DNA of 64,000 bases from DASYKT01 sp963718105 (GTDB lineage Bacteria > Acidobacteriota > Blastocatellia > Pyrinomonadales > Pyrinomonadaceae). Position numbers and translations under genes: made by a program. Positions within the stretch are counted from its first letter, which is position 1. The number at the start of each line of letters is the position of its first letter. Of the stretch, positions 25,879-34,666 are shown one piece after another. The stretch covers positions 4,650,001 through 4,714,000 of the forward strand of contig OY970352.1 of the NCBI GenBank assembly GCA_963718105.1, in the 5' to 3' direction. The notes beneath the pieces were generated by a model that did not search any database, had not been told where the DNA came from, and worked only from the letters and a program-made list of their open reading frames with translations.

Positions 25879-26568
25879 TTAGTTTCTCGCGAGGAGAGGC
25901 TTGTCAAAATCCTTCAGGGATTTCCAGAAGATGATCAGGCTTCCGTCCGGGTCCTTGCGATAGACTTTGAAAGCCACTAAAGTATCGGCTTCGTTATAGC
26001 TGATCGCGCGCAGAGCGTAAGTGCCGCCCACGGTAACCGGTAAATATGCGGAGTAGGTCACACCTTCGACATTCAACCCGGCGCCGATCCTGCGATATTC
26101 TTCCCGGGCCAGGGGTTCCTGGCTGACAGATTGATAGGTACTCAAAAACACCACCGCGGGCGTTTTCAGATCGACATCCACCAGCGGAGCGTTTACCAAA
26201 TTTGTGATAAACCCGTAATTCGCTCCGTAGAAACTCACCAGAAACTTGTCCCGTTCAAGGCTGATCTGCGGAGTAGCGTTGTAATTGTGAGACTTTTGGG
26301 TGAACGAGTAGTATGCCCCGCCCCCGCGAACCAGGAAAATTCCTTTATCGTATGTTTCGCGCGGCAGGATGCGAAAAACATTCACGCCCTCGCGGGTGGC
26401 CGCTTCCAGATCCCACTTTGCCGGGGCCAGGATGGCCGGCTCCACCGAGGGGTCCGTTAACGGCTGTTGTTTAAGGTTCTTAAAAGTCTCGATCGCCGCT
26501 TCGCGAGTTTGCGCGGGCGCTACGGAAAAGACGACAAATATCATCAGCAACAGGCAAAATATGCGCAT
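25879..26568 (-). CDS. Exported protein of unknown function
   Basis: 229 residues from the ATG at 26568, which is preceded by AGGAG at 7-bp spacing and begins a signal peptide (MRIFCLLLMIFVVFSVAPAQ). An upstream in-frame start would add 40 residues without a ribosome binding site. The rest is beta-strand rich (VFRILPRETYDKGIFLVRGGGAYYSF, FLVSFYGANYGF, YALRAISYNEADTLVAFKVYRKDPDGSLIIFWK). I do not recognise the family. It is convergent with the M56 fusion and follows the LysM gene at 26695 in the same direction, separated by a hairpin. Confidence 0.75.
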   Translation of the reverse strand: MRIFCLLLMIFVVFSVAPAQTREAAIETFKNLKQQPLTDPSVEPAILAPAKWDLEAATREGVNVFRILPRETYDKGIFLVRGGGAYYSFTQKSHNYNATPQISLERDKFLVSFYGANYGFITNLVNAPLVDVDLKTPAVVFLSTYQSVSQEPLAREEYRRIGAGLNVEGVTYSAYLPVTVGGTYALRAISYNEADTLVAFKVYRKDPDGSLIIFWKSLKDFDKPLLARN

Positions 26569-26626
26569 AAATTTCTCCTTTAAAACTAGTAGATGTAGCG
26601 GCCGGCTGATAAAGATGCCTAAACGC

Positions 26627-26679
26627 AGCAAGGCACTTTGATATCTTTGCTGATCGCAAACATACCAAAGTGCCTTGCT
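26627..26679. repeat. Hairpin repeat between LysM and exported-protein genes
   Basis: 14-bp perfect arms AGCAAGGCACTTTG (26627-26640) and its complement (26666-26679), with a 25-nt loop. There is no T-run on the minus strand, so it is more likely a REP-type palindrome than a simple terminator. Confidence 0.65.
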
Positions 26680-26694
26680 AAGAGTCAATAAAAT

Positions 26695-27060
26695 TTATCC
26701 CTGCGGAATTTTCAACTGCTGTCCCGGATGGATAACGTCGGGGTTATCGCCGATCAGGTCTTTATTGGCATCGTAAATAGCCTGCCAACTGACGCCGTGA
26801 TGGCTGCCGATCTTGCTTAAGCTGTCACCCGACTGGACGGTATAGACAGTTTCTTCTTCCGGGGCGGAAACGTCGACCACTACTTCGCCGGAGCGATAGT
26901 CCGGGTCGAGACGGTTCCATTCTTCCCACAAAGCTTTTTTATCAGCGGCCGAATTTAATGCGCCTGTTATTCTGATGAATCCTTCGCCTTCCTCAGCGGT
27001 CAGGCCGTAACTGCCGGCCATGTCGGTGAGTGATTGATATTTTTCTTGTAATGCAGACAT
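26695..27060 (-). CDS. BON-like plus LysM domain protein
   Basis: 121 residues, no signal peptide. Residues about 18-65 (LTAEEGEGFIRITGALNSAADKKALWEEW) resemble a BON domain, and residues about 72-119 are a LysM domain (YTVQSGDSLSKIGSHHGVSWQAIYDANKDLI ... VIHPGQQLKIP). This order matches the potassium-binding protein Kbp (YgaU) of E. coli, which is 149 residues and cytosolic. A similar stress-related role is inferred by architecture. It is 18 bp downstream of a BON-like lipoprotein gene, probably the same operon. Confidence 0.85.
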   Translation of the reverse strand: MSALQEKYQSLTDMAGSYGLTAEEGEGFIRITGALNSAADKKALWEEWNRLDPDYRSGEVVVDVSAPEEETVYTVQSGDSLSKIGSHHGVSWQAIYDANKDLIGDNPDVIHPGQQLKIPQG

Positions 27061-27078
27061 TTTTATACACTCCTTATA

Positions 27079-27429
27079 TTACTTTTCGGTGGTTTCGTTC
27101 TTGAGCGGTTTACCGCTGCCGGAAGCCTCAACGGCTACTTTCATCATGTCCGTCGTTTTACCTTTGGCGACGGAGCCGCGCAGGGTGGCCGGAGTGGTTG
27201 AAGTATCCACAGTCACGTCAGTGAATCCTGCTTTTTTCAAAGCTTCTTCGATCTTCGTCTTATCGCCCGTATTGGTCACGGCGTTGACCGTGGTGGTGGG
27301 CAGGGGCGTGGATTTATTTACCGTGCTGGCGGCACTATTGTTGGCCGGGGTGCTGCCGGTGCAGGCGCCCAGTAAAAGAACGGCAACCAAGCTTAATATG
27401 GTTAAAAACGTTAATGTCTTAAATTTCAT
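27079..27429 (-). CDS. BON-domain-like lipoprotein
   Basis: 116 residues. A lipoprotein signal peptide ends in the lipobox LLGAC (Cys23), so the protein is probably anchored in the outer or inner membrane. A Thr/Ser/Asn-rich spacer follows, then a BON-like fold (TKIEEALKKAGFTDVTVDTSTTPATLRGSVAKGKTTDMMKVAVEAS). BON domains bind phospholipid or stabilise the envelope. It is upstream of and close to the LysM gene that carries its own BON-like part. Confidence 0.8.
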   Translation of the reverse strand: MKFKTLTFLTILSLVAVLLLGACTGSTPANNSAASTVNKSTPLPTTTVNAVTNTGDKTKIEEALKKAGFTDVTVDTSTTPATLRGSVAKGKTTDMMKVAVEASGSGKPLKNETTEK

Positions 27430-27635
27430 TCTATCCTCCTAAAACAATGTTTCAGTATGCGTTAGTACCTTTTCCGGCAGTCTGGGAGTATTTTTGTATA
27501 TATTCTATTTACAATAGCTTACACAATATCCAGCGCCTGCGGGACAACCGTTTGTTCGGGTTCGGACAAGGTATCCTTAATGTATTGCGTTGTCAATTCC
27601 AGTTTCACAATTTGGGAAACGAATTGCAAGCTTTT

Positions 27636-28145
27636 TTAAAAAATTTCTTCGATTATCTGCCGGGCGACATCGAGGGAATTCTGATCGGGGTGGATGACAA
27701 AATGCCAGTCGGCCAGGCAATAGGCTTTCTGGCGGTCTTCGTAAAGCGCGCGGGCGTTTTCTTTATTTCTGAGCAGCGGCCGCTTGTTTTTCGAGCGCTG
27801 TATATTACGCCAGCAATGTTCAAAGGGAGCGTTGAGCCAGATGGTAAGGCATTTTTTCTCGCGGATCGTTTTCCGATTTTCTTCAAAGGTCCAGGTTCCC
27901 CCGCCGAGGGAAATGATCTTTGCGTCGTGGGCCGCGAGCGCGGTTTTTAGGGCCCTGCTTTCAATGTCGCGAAAAACGGCCTCGCTTTGCTGTTCGATGA
28001 TCTCGGCGATGGCCCGGCCCTCGCTTTCTTCGATAAAGCGATCGAGGTCGATCCGCCTGGTTTTTAGCATGAACCCCAGGTGGCGCGCGACGGTCGATTT
28101 GCCCACGCCCATAAAACCGGTGATGACGATCCGCTGCTCGTTCAT
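27636..28145 (-). CDS. aroK: Shikimate kinase
   Basis: 169 residues, the standard length. Walker A GFMGVGKST (residues 9-17), RIDLDRFIEESEG for the Asp/Arg substrate contacts, FRDIESRAL and ISLGGGTW (Gly-rich shikimate loop) are all present, and the LID region is RPLLRN. ATP-dependent phosphorylation of shikimate is the fifth step of the shikimate pathway. The start overlaps the aroA stop by 4 bp, showing translational coupling. Confidence 0.95.
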   Translation of the reverse strand: MNEQRIVITGFMGVGKSTVARHLGFMLKTRRIDLDRFIEESEGRAIAEIIEQQSEAVFRDIESRALKTALAAHDAKIISLGGGTWTFEENRKTIREKKCLTIWLNAPFEHCWRNIQRSKNKRPLLRNKENARALYEDRQKAYCLADWHFVIHPDQNSLDVARQIIEEIF

Positions 28146-29440
28146 TGAGTTATTTCCGCCAGATCCCGGAAAAAGTTTGGATAGGAAATAGTGACGCAGT
28201 CTGCTCCCAGGATCTCTGTTTCGCCTTCGGCCAGCAGGCCCGCGACCGCAAATGCCATCGCGATTCGGTGATCGCCAAAGGAATCAACCGCCGCGCCTTT
28301 TAAGTTTGATCTGCCGACACGCAGCCCGTCGGGGAATTCTTCGACCGTCGCGCCCATTGATCTCAGATTTTCCACCGTGCTTTTAATGCGGTCGGATTCT
28401 TTTATGCGAAGCTCGGACGCGTCACGAATTTCCAGGCCACCGTCGATCTGTGTGCCGAATATTGCCAGGATCGGAATCTCATCGATCAGCGCGGCGGTTA
28501 GTTTTCCGTTAATGATATTAGAACCCGGCCGTAATTTTTTGCCGCTGATACCGTTGATTACGACATTGCCGTAAGGCTCGCGGCCCGGAAGAATTTCATT
28601 CGTTATTTTGATGTCCGTACCGAAATTTTTGAGCACTTCGATGATCGCGATACGCGACGGATTTAGTCCCAGATCTTTCAGAACGAGCTCTGAATTCTCG
28701 AAACAGGCGGCCGCGGCCAGAAAAAACGCCGCCGAAGAAATATCTCCCGGAATCACCATGTCGTTAGCGGTTAGTTCGGCGCCGCTGCCGATGGAAATAT
28801 GCCTGCCGCCGATTTCATCTTTTATCCCGACGGGGACGCCAAAGTGAGGAAGCATTCTCTCGGTATGATCGCGTGTATGAATCGTTTCGATAACTTCGGT
28901 TACGCCGTCACCGAACAAACCCGCCAGCAGAACGCAGGATTTTAATTGCGCGCTCGGTTTGGGAGGCGGATAGCTGATCGCGCTGAGCGGATATTTGCCC
29001 TTTATTTTCAGCGGCGCATGCCCGTCGACAGATTCTATACCAGCGCCCATTTGCGTGAGCGGCTCAATTATTCGCTGCATCGGGCGTCTTGATAAAGACT
29101 CATCGCCGGTCAATACCGAGATAAAGTCCTGCCCGGCAAGCACACCGGCCAGCATCCGCATCGTCGAGCCACTGTTGCCGCAATCCAATTCAGCGGCTGG
29201 AGCTTTCAAACCGTTCATCCCAACACCATGGACGATAACCGTATCGCCGTCGCGCTCGATCTCGACGCCAAGCTGCCGCAGGCAGCTCAAGGTGGAAGCG
29301 CAATCCGCCCCGGGCGCGAAATTTTCTATCCGCGTCGTGCCTCGCGCCAGCGCCGCCAGAATTGCCGCGCGGTGCGAAATGGATTTATCGCCGGGGAGCG
29401 ACAGAGTTCCGTAAATTTTTTTGGCGGAGCTGATCTTCAT
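28142..29440 (-). CDS. aroA: 3-Phosphoshikimate 1-carboxyvinyltransferase (EPSP synthase)
   Basis: 432 residues from the ATG at 29440 (an upstream in-frame TTG would add five). EPSP synthase condenses shikimate 3-phosphate and phosphoenolpyruvate. Diagnostic motifs: LPGDKSISHRAAILAALA near the N-terminus, LDCGNSGSTMRMLAGVLAG, DESLSRRPM, and the C-terminal RIKESDRI and DHRIAMAFAVAGL. The NSGSTMR context and overall spacing look like class II enzymes (compare Agrobacterium CP4), which is inference. Overlaps aroK by 4 bp; the two genes form an operon. Confidence 0.95.
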   Translation of the reverse strand: MKISSAKKIYGTLSLPGDKSISHRAAILAALARGTTRIENFAPGADCASTLSCLRQLGVEIERDGDTVIVHGVGMNGLKAPAAELDCGNSGSTMRMLAGVLAGQDFISVLTGDESLSRRPMQRIIEPLTQMGAGIESVDGHAPLKIKGKYPLSAISYPPPKPSAQLKSCVLLAGLFGDGVTEVIETIHTRDHTERMLPHFGVPVGIKDEIGGRHISIGSGAELTANDMVIPGDISSAAFFLAAAACFENSELVLKDLGLNPSRIAIIEVLKNFGTDIKITNEILPGREPYGNVVINGISGKKLRPGSNIINGKLTAALIDEIPILAIFGTQIDGGLEIRDASELRIKESDRIKSTVENLRSMGATVEEFPDGLRVGRSNLKGAAVDSFGDHRIAMAFAVAGLLAEGETEILGADCVTISYPNFFRDLAEITQ

Positions 29441-29482
29441 CGATTCAAGTATCAAAAGAATATAGCATTTGAAGCGGATAAC

Positions 29483-29585
29483 TGTAGCGCCGCCGTCCCG
29501 GCGGCTGTCCTGATGGCGTCCCGCCGTCAGCTTTTTTGCGCGGGCGGGACGCCCCCGCGACAGCTAGCGAGACGCTGGCGCTACA
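29483..29585. repeat. Dispersed palindromic repeat family C, copy 1
   Basis: TGTAGCGCC at the left end and GGCGCTACA at the right end, with inner GC-rich palindromes (GGCGTCCCGCC ... GGCGGGACGCC). Copies at 31421-31522 and 53638-53744 share ends and much of the core; copies 1 and 2 are nearly identical over the first 50 bp. Confidence 0.82.
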
Positions 29586-29644
29586 ACAATAACTGAGATA
29601 TTATTCACCCAAGCTTATCAAGTTCAATTTTTGACGAGGGAAAT

Positions 29645-31417
29645 ATGCTAAAGAAGTTGTGCCTGTTTGCAGTTCTGATGTGTCTTTTTGTTTCTGTTAT
29701 GTTCGCTCAAGGTTCGTTAAAGAACCTCCCGACCAAACAGCTTTATGCGCTTTTTGATGAAGTGTGGGAAGCGGGTTTAAAGGACAATCCGCACTTTGCC
29801 TCTTTTTTGGGCGACAAGCGCTACAACGACCGCTGGGTTGACAGAAGCCTTTTATCTTTTGAGCGCCGCCAGCAATATCGTATCGCTACGCTGCTCCGGC
29901 TGAAAAAGATCGATCGCGCGCGGCTGTCGGCCGCCGACCAATTGAATTACGACCTTTTCAAAAAAGACCTCGATGAAAACATCGAAGGCCACAAGTTTCA
30001 GGCGTACCTGATGCCGCTGTCGCAGCAGGGGGGCATACAGACGCAGGATGAGCTGGCGGAATTCATTTCGTTCGACAAGGTAAAAGACTATGAAGACTGG
30101 ATCGCGCGGCTGAATGCTTTTCCCGGTTACACGGACCAGACGATCGCGCTGATGCGCGAGGGCCAGGCGAAAAAGATCCTGCGCGCGGCGGCGGTGATGT
30201 CGCGCGTTCCGGCGCAGATCGATAAACAGATCGTGAGCGATCCGGAGAAGAGTTCGTTCTACGCGCCGCTAAAGACTTTTCCCAAAGATATTTCACCGGC
30301 GGAGCAGGAGCGTTTGAAGGCTGCGGCAAAGACGGCCATCTCAAACAACATCATTCCCTCATACCGTAAATTCAAAGATTATTTTGTTAAAGAATATCTG
30401 CCGGCGTGTTACCCGCAGGTCGGCATCTGGCAGCTTCCTAACGGAAATGAGTATTATGCTTTTCTGGCGCGGTCATTCACCACCACGAATTTAACGCCCG
30501 AGCAGATACATCAAAAAGGATTGTCCGAAGTAGCGCGGATCCGCGCGGAGATGGAAAAGATCAAGACACAGGTCGGTTATAAAGGCGATCTGCATGATTT
30601 CTTCGATCACCTGCGTTCGGACAAAAAATTCTTTTACAAAACGCCGGACGAACTTTTCCAGGCCTATCGCGCGATGGCCAAACGCATCGACCCGGAGTTG
30701 GTGAAAGTTTTCAAAACCCTGCCGCGCACGCCGTATGGCGTAGTGCCGATCCCTGATAATATCGCACCCGATACGACCACGGCTTATTACAATTCACCGG
30801 CGGCGGACGGTTCGCGCGCCGGGCGTTATTACGTGAATCTCTATAAGCCCGAGGTTCGCCCGAAGTGGGAGATGATGGCGCTGAGTTTGCACGAGTCGGT
30901 GCCGGGGCATCACTTGCAATTGGCGCTGCAGCAGGAACTGGGTGATATGCCGAATTTTCGCAAATACGGCGGCTACACGGCTTTTATCGAAGGCTGGGGG
31001 CTGTATTCCGAGAGCCTCGGCGAAGACATGGGGCTCTATGACGACCCGTATGCGAAATTCGGCCAGTTGACGTATGAAATGTGGCGGGCGGTGCGGCTGG
31101 TGGTTGATACCGGGATGCATTACTACAAATGGGACCGGCAGCGCGCGATCGACTATTTCAAGGATAATGCCGCCAAAACCGATCAGGACATTGTCAATGA
31201 GATCGACCGCTATATCAGCGACCCCGGCCAGGCCCTGGCCTATAAGATCGGCGAACTGAAACTAAAAGAACTGCGCCAGCGAAGTAAAGATGCGCTAGGC
31301 GTTAAATTCGACATCCGCGAATTTCACGATGTGGTGCTGCTTTCGGGCGCGCTTCCGCTCGATATCCTGGAGCAGAACGTGGACAGGTGGGTGGCAAAGA
31401 AGAAAACTGGAAAATAA
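29645..31417 (+). CDS. DUF885-family exported metallopeptidase-like protein
   Basis: 590 residues with a signal peptide (MLKKLCLFAVLMCLFVSVMFAQ). The DUF885 signature HESVPGHH is at residues 416-423 and is followed by LQLALQQELGDMPNFRK, then GYTAFIEGWGLYSESLGEDMG, in which Glu is the probable third zinc ligand. The family is a gluzincin-like group of about 550-600 residues, exported and presumed to cut peptides; the substrate is unknown. The start has a GAGGGAAAT ribosome binding site. It lies between two copies of repeat family C. Confidence 0.9.
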   Translation: MLKKLCLFAVLMCLFVSVMFAQGSLKNLPTKQLYALFDEVWEAGLKDNPHFASFLGDKRYNDRWVDRSLLSFERRQQYRIATLLRLKKIDRARLSAADQLNYDLFKKDLDENIEGHKFQAYLMPLSQQGGIQTQDELAEFISFDKVKDYEDWIARLNAFPGYTDQTIALMREGQAKKILRAAAVMSRVPAQIDKQIVSDPEKSSFYAPLKTFPKDISPAEQERLKAAAKTAISNNIIPSYRKFKDYFVKEYLPACYPQVGIWQLPNGNEYYAFLARSFTTTNLTPEQIHQKGLSEVARIRAEMEKIKTQVGYKGDLHDFFDHLRSDKKFFYKTPDELFQAYRAMAKRIDPELVKVFKTLPRTPYGVVPIPDNIAPDTTTAYYNSPAADGSRAGRYYVNLYKPEVRPKWEMMALSLHESVPGHHLQLALQQELGDMPNFRKYGGYTAFIEGWGLYSESLGEDMGLYDDPYAKFGQLTYEMWRAVRLVVDTGMHYYKWDRQRAIDYFKDNAAKTDQDIVNEIDRYISDPGQALAYKIGELKLKELRQRSKDALGVKFDIREFHDVVLLSGALPLDILEQNVDRWVAKKKTGK

Positions 31418-31420
31418 TTG

Positions 31421-31522
31421 TAGTGCTGCCGTCTCGGCGGCTGTCCTGACGGCGTCCCGCCGTCAGATTTTTGCGCGGGCGGGACGCCCACACGACTGCC
31501 AGCGAGACGCCGGCGCTACAGC
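31421..31522. repeat. Dispersed palindromic repeat family C, copy 2
   Basis: Starts TGTAGTGCTGCCGTCTCGG and ends GCCGGCGCTACA; four bp after the DUF885 stop. Compared with 29483-29585 it differs by scattered substitutions that largely preserve pairing. Confidence 0.82.
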
Positions 31523-31590
31523 AATTTCTTGACATCAGAACTTTTTGCGTGCTAAATCGTTAATACTTTACAAGTTAAAAGGAATATTTA

Positions 31591-32004
31591 TTGATAGCGG
31601 AAAAAACCGAAATTCTTTTACCCAGCAAGCTCGAGTCCGTCGATAAAGCGGCGGAGGAGGCGGCACGGTTTGCGACGCAGAGCGGCATGGATGAAGGCGA
31701 GCTTTTTTGTGTGGATATGGCGGTGCGCGAAGCGGTGGCAAACGCCATTAAACATGGGAATAAGCTGGAGGAATCACAAAATGTCGAGCTTACTTTCAGC
31801 AATTCGCCGGAGAGTTTTGAGATCACGGTGCGCGATTTCGGCGGCGGTTTTGCGGTTGACGATGTGGCGGACTGCACTGCCGAAGAGAATTTGCTAAAGG
31901 CTTCGGGGCGCGGCATTCATTTTATGCGTTCCTTTATGGACGAAGTCGAATGGTCAAATCCGCCGGGCGGCGGGACCATGGTCAAAATGGCGAAAAAACG
32001 TTAA
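31591..32004 (+). CDS. RsbW-like anti-sigma factor kinase (HATPase domain)
   Basis: 137 residues from a TTG start at 31591, preceded by AAGGA at 8-bp spacing. A single GHKL ATPase domain: REAVANAIKHGNK (N box), VRDFGGGF (G1), and GRGIHFMRSFMDEVEW (G2). Such kinases phosphorylate a STAS-domain antagonist and sequester a sigma factor. The partner STAS gene follows 58 bp downstream. Which sigma factor is controlled is not visible here. Confidence 0.88.
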   Translation: MIAEKTEILLPSKLESVDKAAEEAARFATQSGMDEGELFCVDMAVREAVANAIKHGNKLEESQNVELTFSNSPESFEITVRDFGGGFAVDDVADCTAEENLLKASGRGIHFMRSFMDEVEWSNPPGGGTMVKMAKKR

Positions 32005-32062
32005 ATTCAGGTTGATAATTTCATAGAACGCAATTAAATTTAATACTTCACGAGGAGATAAT

Positions 32063-32407
32063 ATGGGCGAACTTAGTATGACAGAACGTCAGGCTGGTGA
32101 TGTAACCATCCTAGACCTCAATGGAAAGATCACGATCGGCGAGGGCAGCGTAGCCCTGCGCAACGCGGTACGCCGCCTTTTGGGCGAAGGTAAAAAGAAC
32201 ATTCTATTGAATTTAGCGGGCGTCGGCTACCTTGATTCGAGCGGCATCGGCGAGCTGGTTTCAAGTTTTACCGCGGTCAATAAAGAACAGGGCCAGTTGA
32301 AGCTTTTGAATCTGACCCAGAAAATACAGGACCTGCTGGCGATCACCAAGCTTTTGACCGTCTTTGACTGTTATGACAGCGAAGCGGAAGCGCTCAGCAA
32401 ATACTAA
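32063..32407 (+). CDS. STAS-domain anti-sigma factor antagonist (RsbV/SpoIIAA-like)
   Basis: 114 residues, one STAS domain. GVGYLDSSGIGELVSSF carries the conserved Asp-Ser-Ser-Gly; the serine is the phosphorylation site in this family. GEGSVALRNAVRRLLGEGKKNILLNLAG is the preceding strand-helix. A strong GAGGAGAT ribosome binding site precedes the ATG. With the kinase upstream it forms a partner-switching module, and a terminator closes the unit. Confidence 0.92.
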   Translation: MGELSMTERQAGDVTILDLNGKITIGEGSVALRNAVRRLLGEGKKNILLNLAGVGYLDSSGIGELVSSFTAVNKEQGQLKLLNLTQKIQDLLAITKLLTVFDCYDSEAEALSKY

Positions 32408-32439
32408 ACCAAGTTTGACCGATCGTTTTTTTGGAGTGC

Positions 32440-32480
32440 CTCCAAGCCTTGACCTGCTCAGGGCTTGGAGTTTTCCTTTT
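32440..32480 (+). terminator. Rho-independent terminator after the RsbW/RsbV pair
   Basis: CTCCAAGCC (32440-32448) and GGCTTGGAG (32462-32470) form a stem followed by TTTTCCTTTT. Confidence 0.85.
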
Positions 32481-32558
32481 ATTCGACAAGATCAATTGGA
32501 AGCATCTTTTACCGCCGATAAATCATCTCTTTATCGGTTATAATTATTAAAATCCGTA

Positions 32559-34370
32559 ATGAGATCTAAAGTTTTTGTTTTAACATTTGTTTTAATTTTG
32601 GGCGTGTCCATTTGCGCGCAAACGGCGGCCCCAACGCCTGCGCCAAACAAGCCGGCCTCAAAGTCCGCTCAGGTCTTCGATCTTTCCGAACAGGGCATAA
32701 AGATAGAACCCGATAAGCGCCTGATCGTTTTAATGGCGGCCCTCGATGCGGCCGGGTTTGACCCGACACCGGGGCGCGAGCCTTCCGTTTTCCGCCGACA
32801 GCTCCACGCAGACCTGCAAAATTTGAACCCGGACCTGCGCCGGCGGCTAAAAGAATTTTTCGAGCGCGGCAATAAAATGAGAAATCGTAATACGCCCGCG
32901 GAACAGTCCGCGCCGTACATAACGATGATCTACTCGCTTTCGCCGGTGCCGGAATTGGCCGATCCGTCGCGTACGGACGATCTGCCGGGCGAGCTTTTGG
33001 ACGTTCTCGATTTCGCGCCGCTGCTGCGGGAATTTTATCGCCGCTCCGGTATCGAGGAAAAAATGCCGGATTACGTTCGCGCCTATCAGGCCGCCGCGGA
33101 TGGAATGCGTCCCTCGGCGATAGAGATGGCGCGCGATCTGCTTTCCTACCTTCACACCAGGCCGGAATTGGAATACACGGAATCGATCAAGACCCAGGTC
33201 AAGTCAAAAGGAAAAGGCACTCTGCAGAAGACGGAACAGAAAGGGCACACCCGGCGCTTTTTCATCGTTCCCGATCTGTTGGCGGTGCCGGGAACGGTAA
33301 ATTTCCGCAACATCGGCGATGACTATTACGCGGTGGCTCCGCCAAATACCGACCTGACGCTTTCGGAAGTAAGGCGCGCTTATCTGCAGTTCGTGATAGA
33401 CCCGCTGGTTTTGAAAAATTCAAAGGACCTGCTGCCTTTCCGCGACGGTATCAAAAAGCTGCTCGATGAACGGGAAAAGAAAGGCGCGCCCGTGTCACCC
33501 GATGTTTTTCTTTCGGTGACGCGTTCGCTGGTCGCCGCGGCTGAGGCGCGTGAGGATGAATTCGTTAGGGTAAGGGCCGCAACCTACATCGCGCGGCAGC
33601 AGATCGACCAGGCCAAAGACGATAATGCCAAACGGCAGATCTCAAAACAGTTGGCGGATGTAAAGGCGCAACTGGCGGATGAAACGTCGGCGCGTCTTTC
33701 GGAAGCATACGAGACGGGTGCGGTGTTGTCGTTTTATTTTGCCGAGCAGCTAAAAGGGATCGAAGAATCCGGTTTTGATATATCCGGCGCGCTGCAGGAC
33801 ATGATTCTTTCGCTTGAACCGTCAAAAGAGTCCGATCGGCTCACGCAAAATGCGGAGGCGCGAAAACGTGCCGTGGCCGCGCGCGAAGAGCGCAAGCGAA
33901 AAGCCCAGACCGAAATTCGAAACGTGGTCGCAGTATCTGCCCGAGACAGGGCGCTCGATACAAAACTGAAAGATGTTACCGAATTGATCGGGCAGCGAAG
34001 CTTTGACCAGGCTGAATCACGGCTGAGCGATCTCCAGGTCGAGTTTCCGGGCGAGCCGAAGATATTTTATTATCGCGGGCTGGCGGCGGACCTATCGGCC
34101 GCGCAAGCTATCGATGAGACCGTCAGAGACGAACGCCTCAACCGCGCGGCCGCGCATTACCGCAGCGCTATTTTAAGCGCGCAATCGAGCGACGCCGACA
34201 AGGCAGTGCTTTCTCAAGCGCATTTTCGGCTCGGCCGGATCCTCGAATTTAACGAGCAGATCGAAGCCGCCAAAGCTGAATATGAAGCTACGATAAAAGT
34301 GGGCGATATTTCCGGCGGAGCAAAACCTCAAGCCGTCGCGGCGATGCAAAGGCTGGGCGGGAAACCGTAA
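32559..34370 (+). CDS. Exported TPR-containing protein of unknown function
   Basis: 603 residues with a signal peptide (MRSKVFVLTFVLILGVSICAQ) and a Pro/Ala-rich start. Residues about 35-420 are mostly helical and not recognised. Residues about 415-455 are strongly charged (EARKRAVAAREERKRKAQTEI), a likely coiled coil. Residues about 475-600 show TPR-like pairs (LIGQRSFDQAESRLSDLQVEFPGEPKIFYYRGLAA; AHFRLGRILEFNEQIEAAKAEYEATI). A scaffold role in the envelope is the most that can be said. It stands alone. Confidence 0.75.
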   Translation: MRSKVFVLTFVLILGVSICAQTAAPTPAPNKPASKSAQVFDLSEQGIKIEPDKRLIVLMAALDAAGFDPTPGREPSVFRRQLHADLQNLNPDLRRRLKEFFERGNKMRNRNTPAEQSAPYITMIYSLSPVPELADPSRTDDLPGELLDVLDFAPLLREFYRRSGIEEKMPDYVRAYQAAADGMRPSAIEMARDLLSYLHTRPELEYTESIKTQVKSKGKGTLQKTEQKGHTRRFFIVPDLLAVPGTVNFRNIGDDYYAVAPPNTDLTLSEVRRAYLQFVIDPLVLKNSKDLLPFRDGIKKLLDEREKKGAPVSPDVFLSVTRSLVAAAEAREDEFVRVRAATYIARQQIDQAKDDNAKRQISKQLADVKAQLADETSARLSEAYETGAVLSFYFAEQLKGIEESGFDISGALQDMILSLEPSKESDRLTQNAEARKRAVAAREERKRKAQTEIRNVVAVSARDRALDTKLKDVTELIGQRSFDQAESRLSDLQVEFPGEPKIFYYRGLAADLSAAQAIDETVRDERLNRAAAHYRSAILSAQSSDADKAVLSQAHFRLGRILEFNEQIEAAKAEYEATIKVGDISGGAKPQAVAAMQRLGGKP

Positions 34371-34488
34371 AGTTTGAGTAAGAAGTTTCTGTCCTTAAAG
34401 TCCCCAGCAGGTACAAAGAAAATAGCCCAAGGGTAAGTGAGCGAAGCGAACGCCACCCTGGGTAACGAACGATCAATTTGAAATTTGT

Positions 34489-34610
34489 AGCCCTGAAGGG
34501 GCGGCAGCATTAACTGGAGTTTCTGCCGCCCCTTCAGGGCTGAACGTTTTTGAGATTCCAGGCACCCAGGGCTTCAGCCCTGGGCTATTCTCTACTGTCG
34601 CTACGCGGAC
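34489..34610. repeat. Dispersed palindromic repeat family D, copy 1
   Basis: A perfect 19-bp inverted repeat, AGCCCTGAAGGGGCGGCAG (34489-34507) and its complement (34523-34541), then CCCAGGGCTTCAGCCCTGGG (34566-34585) and GTCGCTACGCGGAC (34598-34611). The second copy, 39524-39616, keeps the same order of elements. The stretch 34371-34666 holds no gene. Confidence 0.8.
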
Positions 34611-34666
34611 ATGCCGTTTTTAAATTGACCGCTTTGCACCGTCTTTCGGTTTTCCAGCGAAGAGTT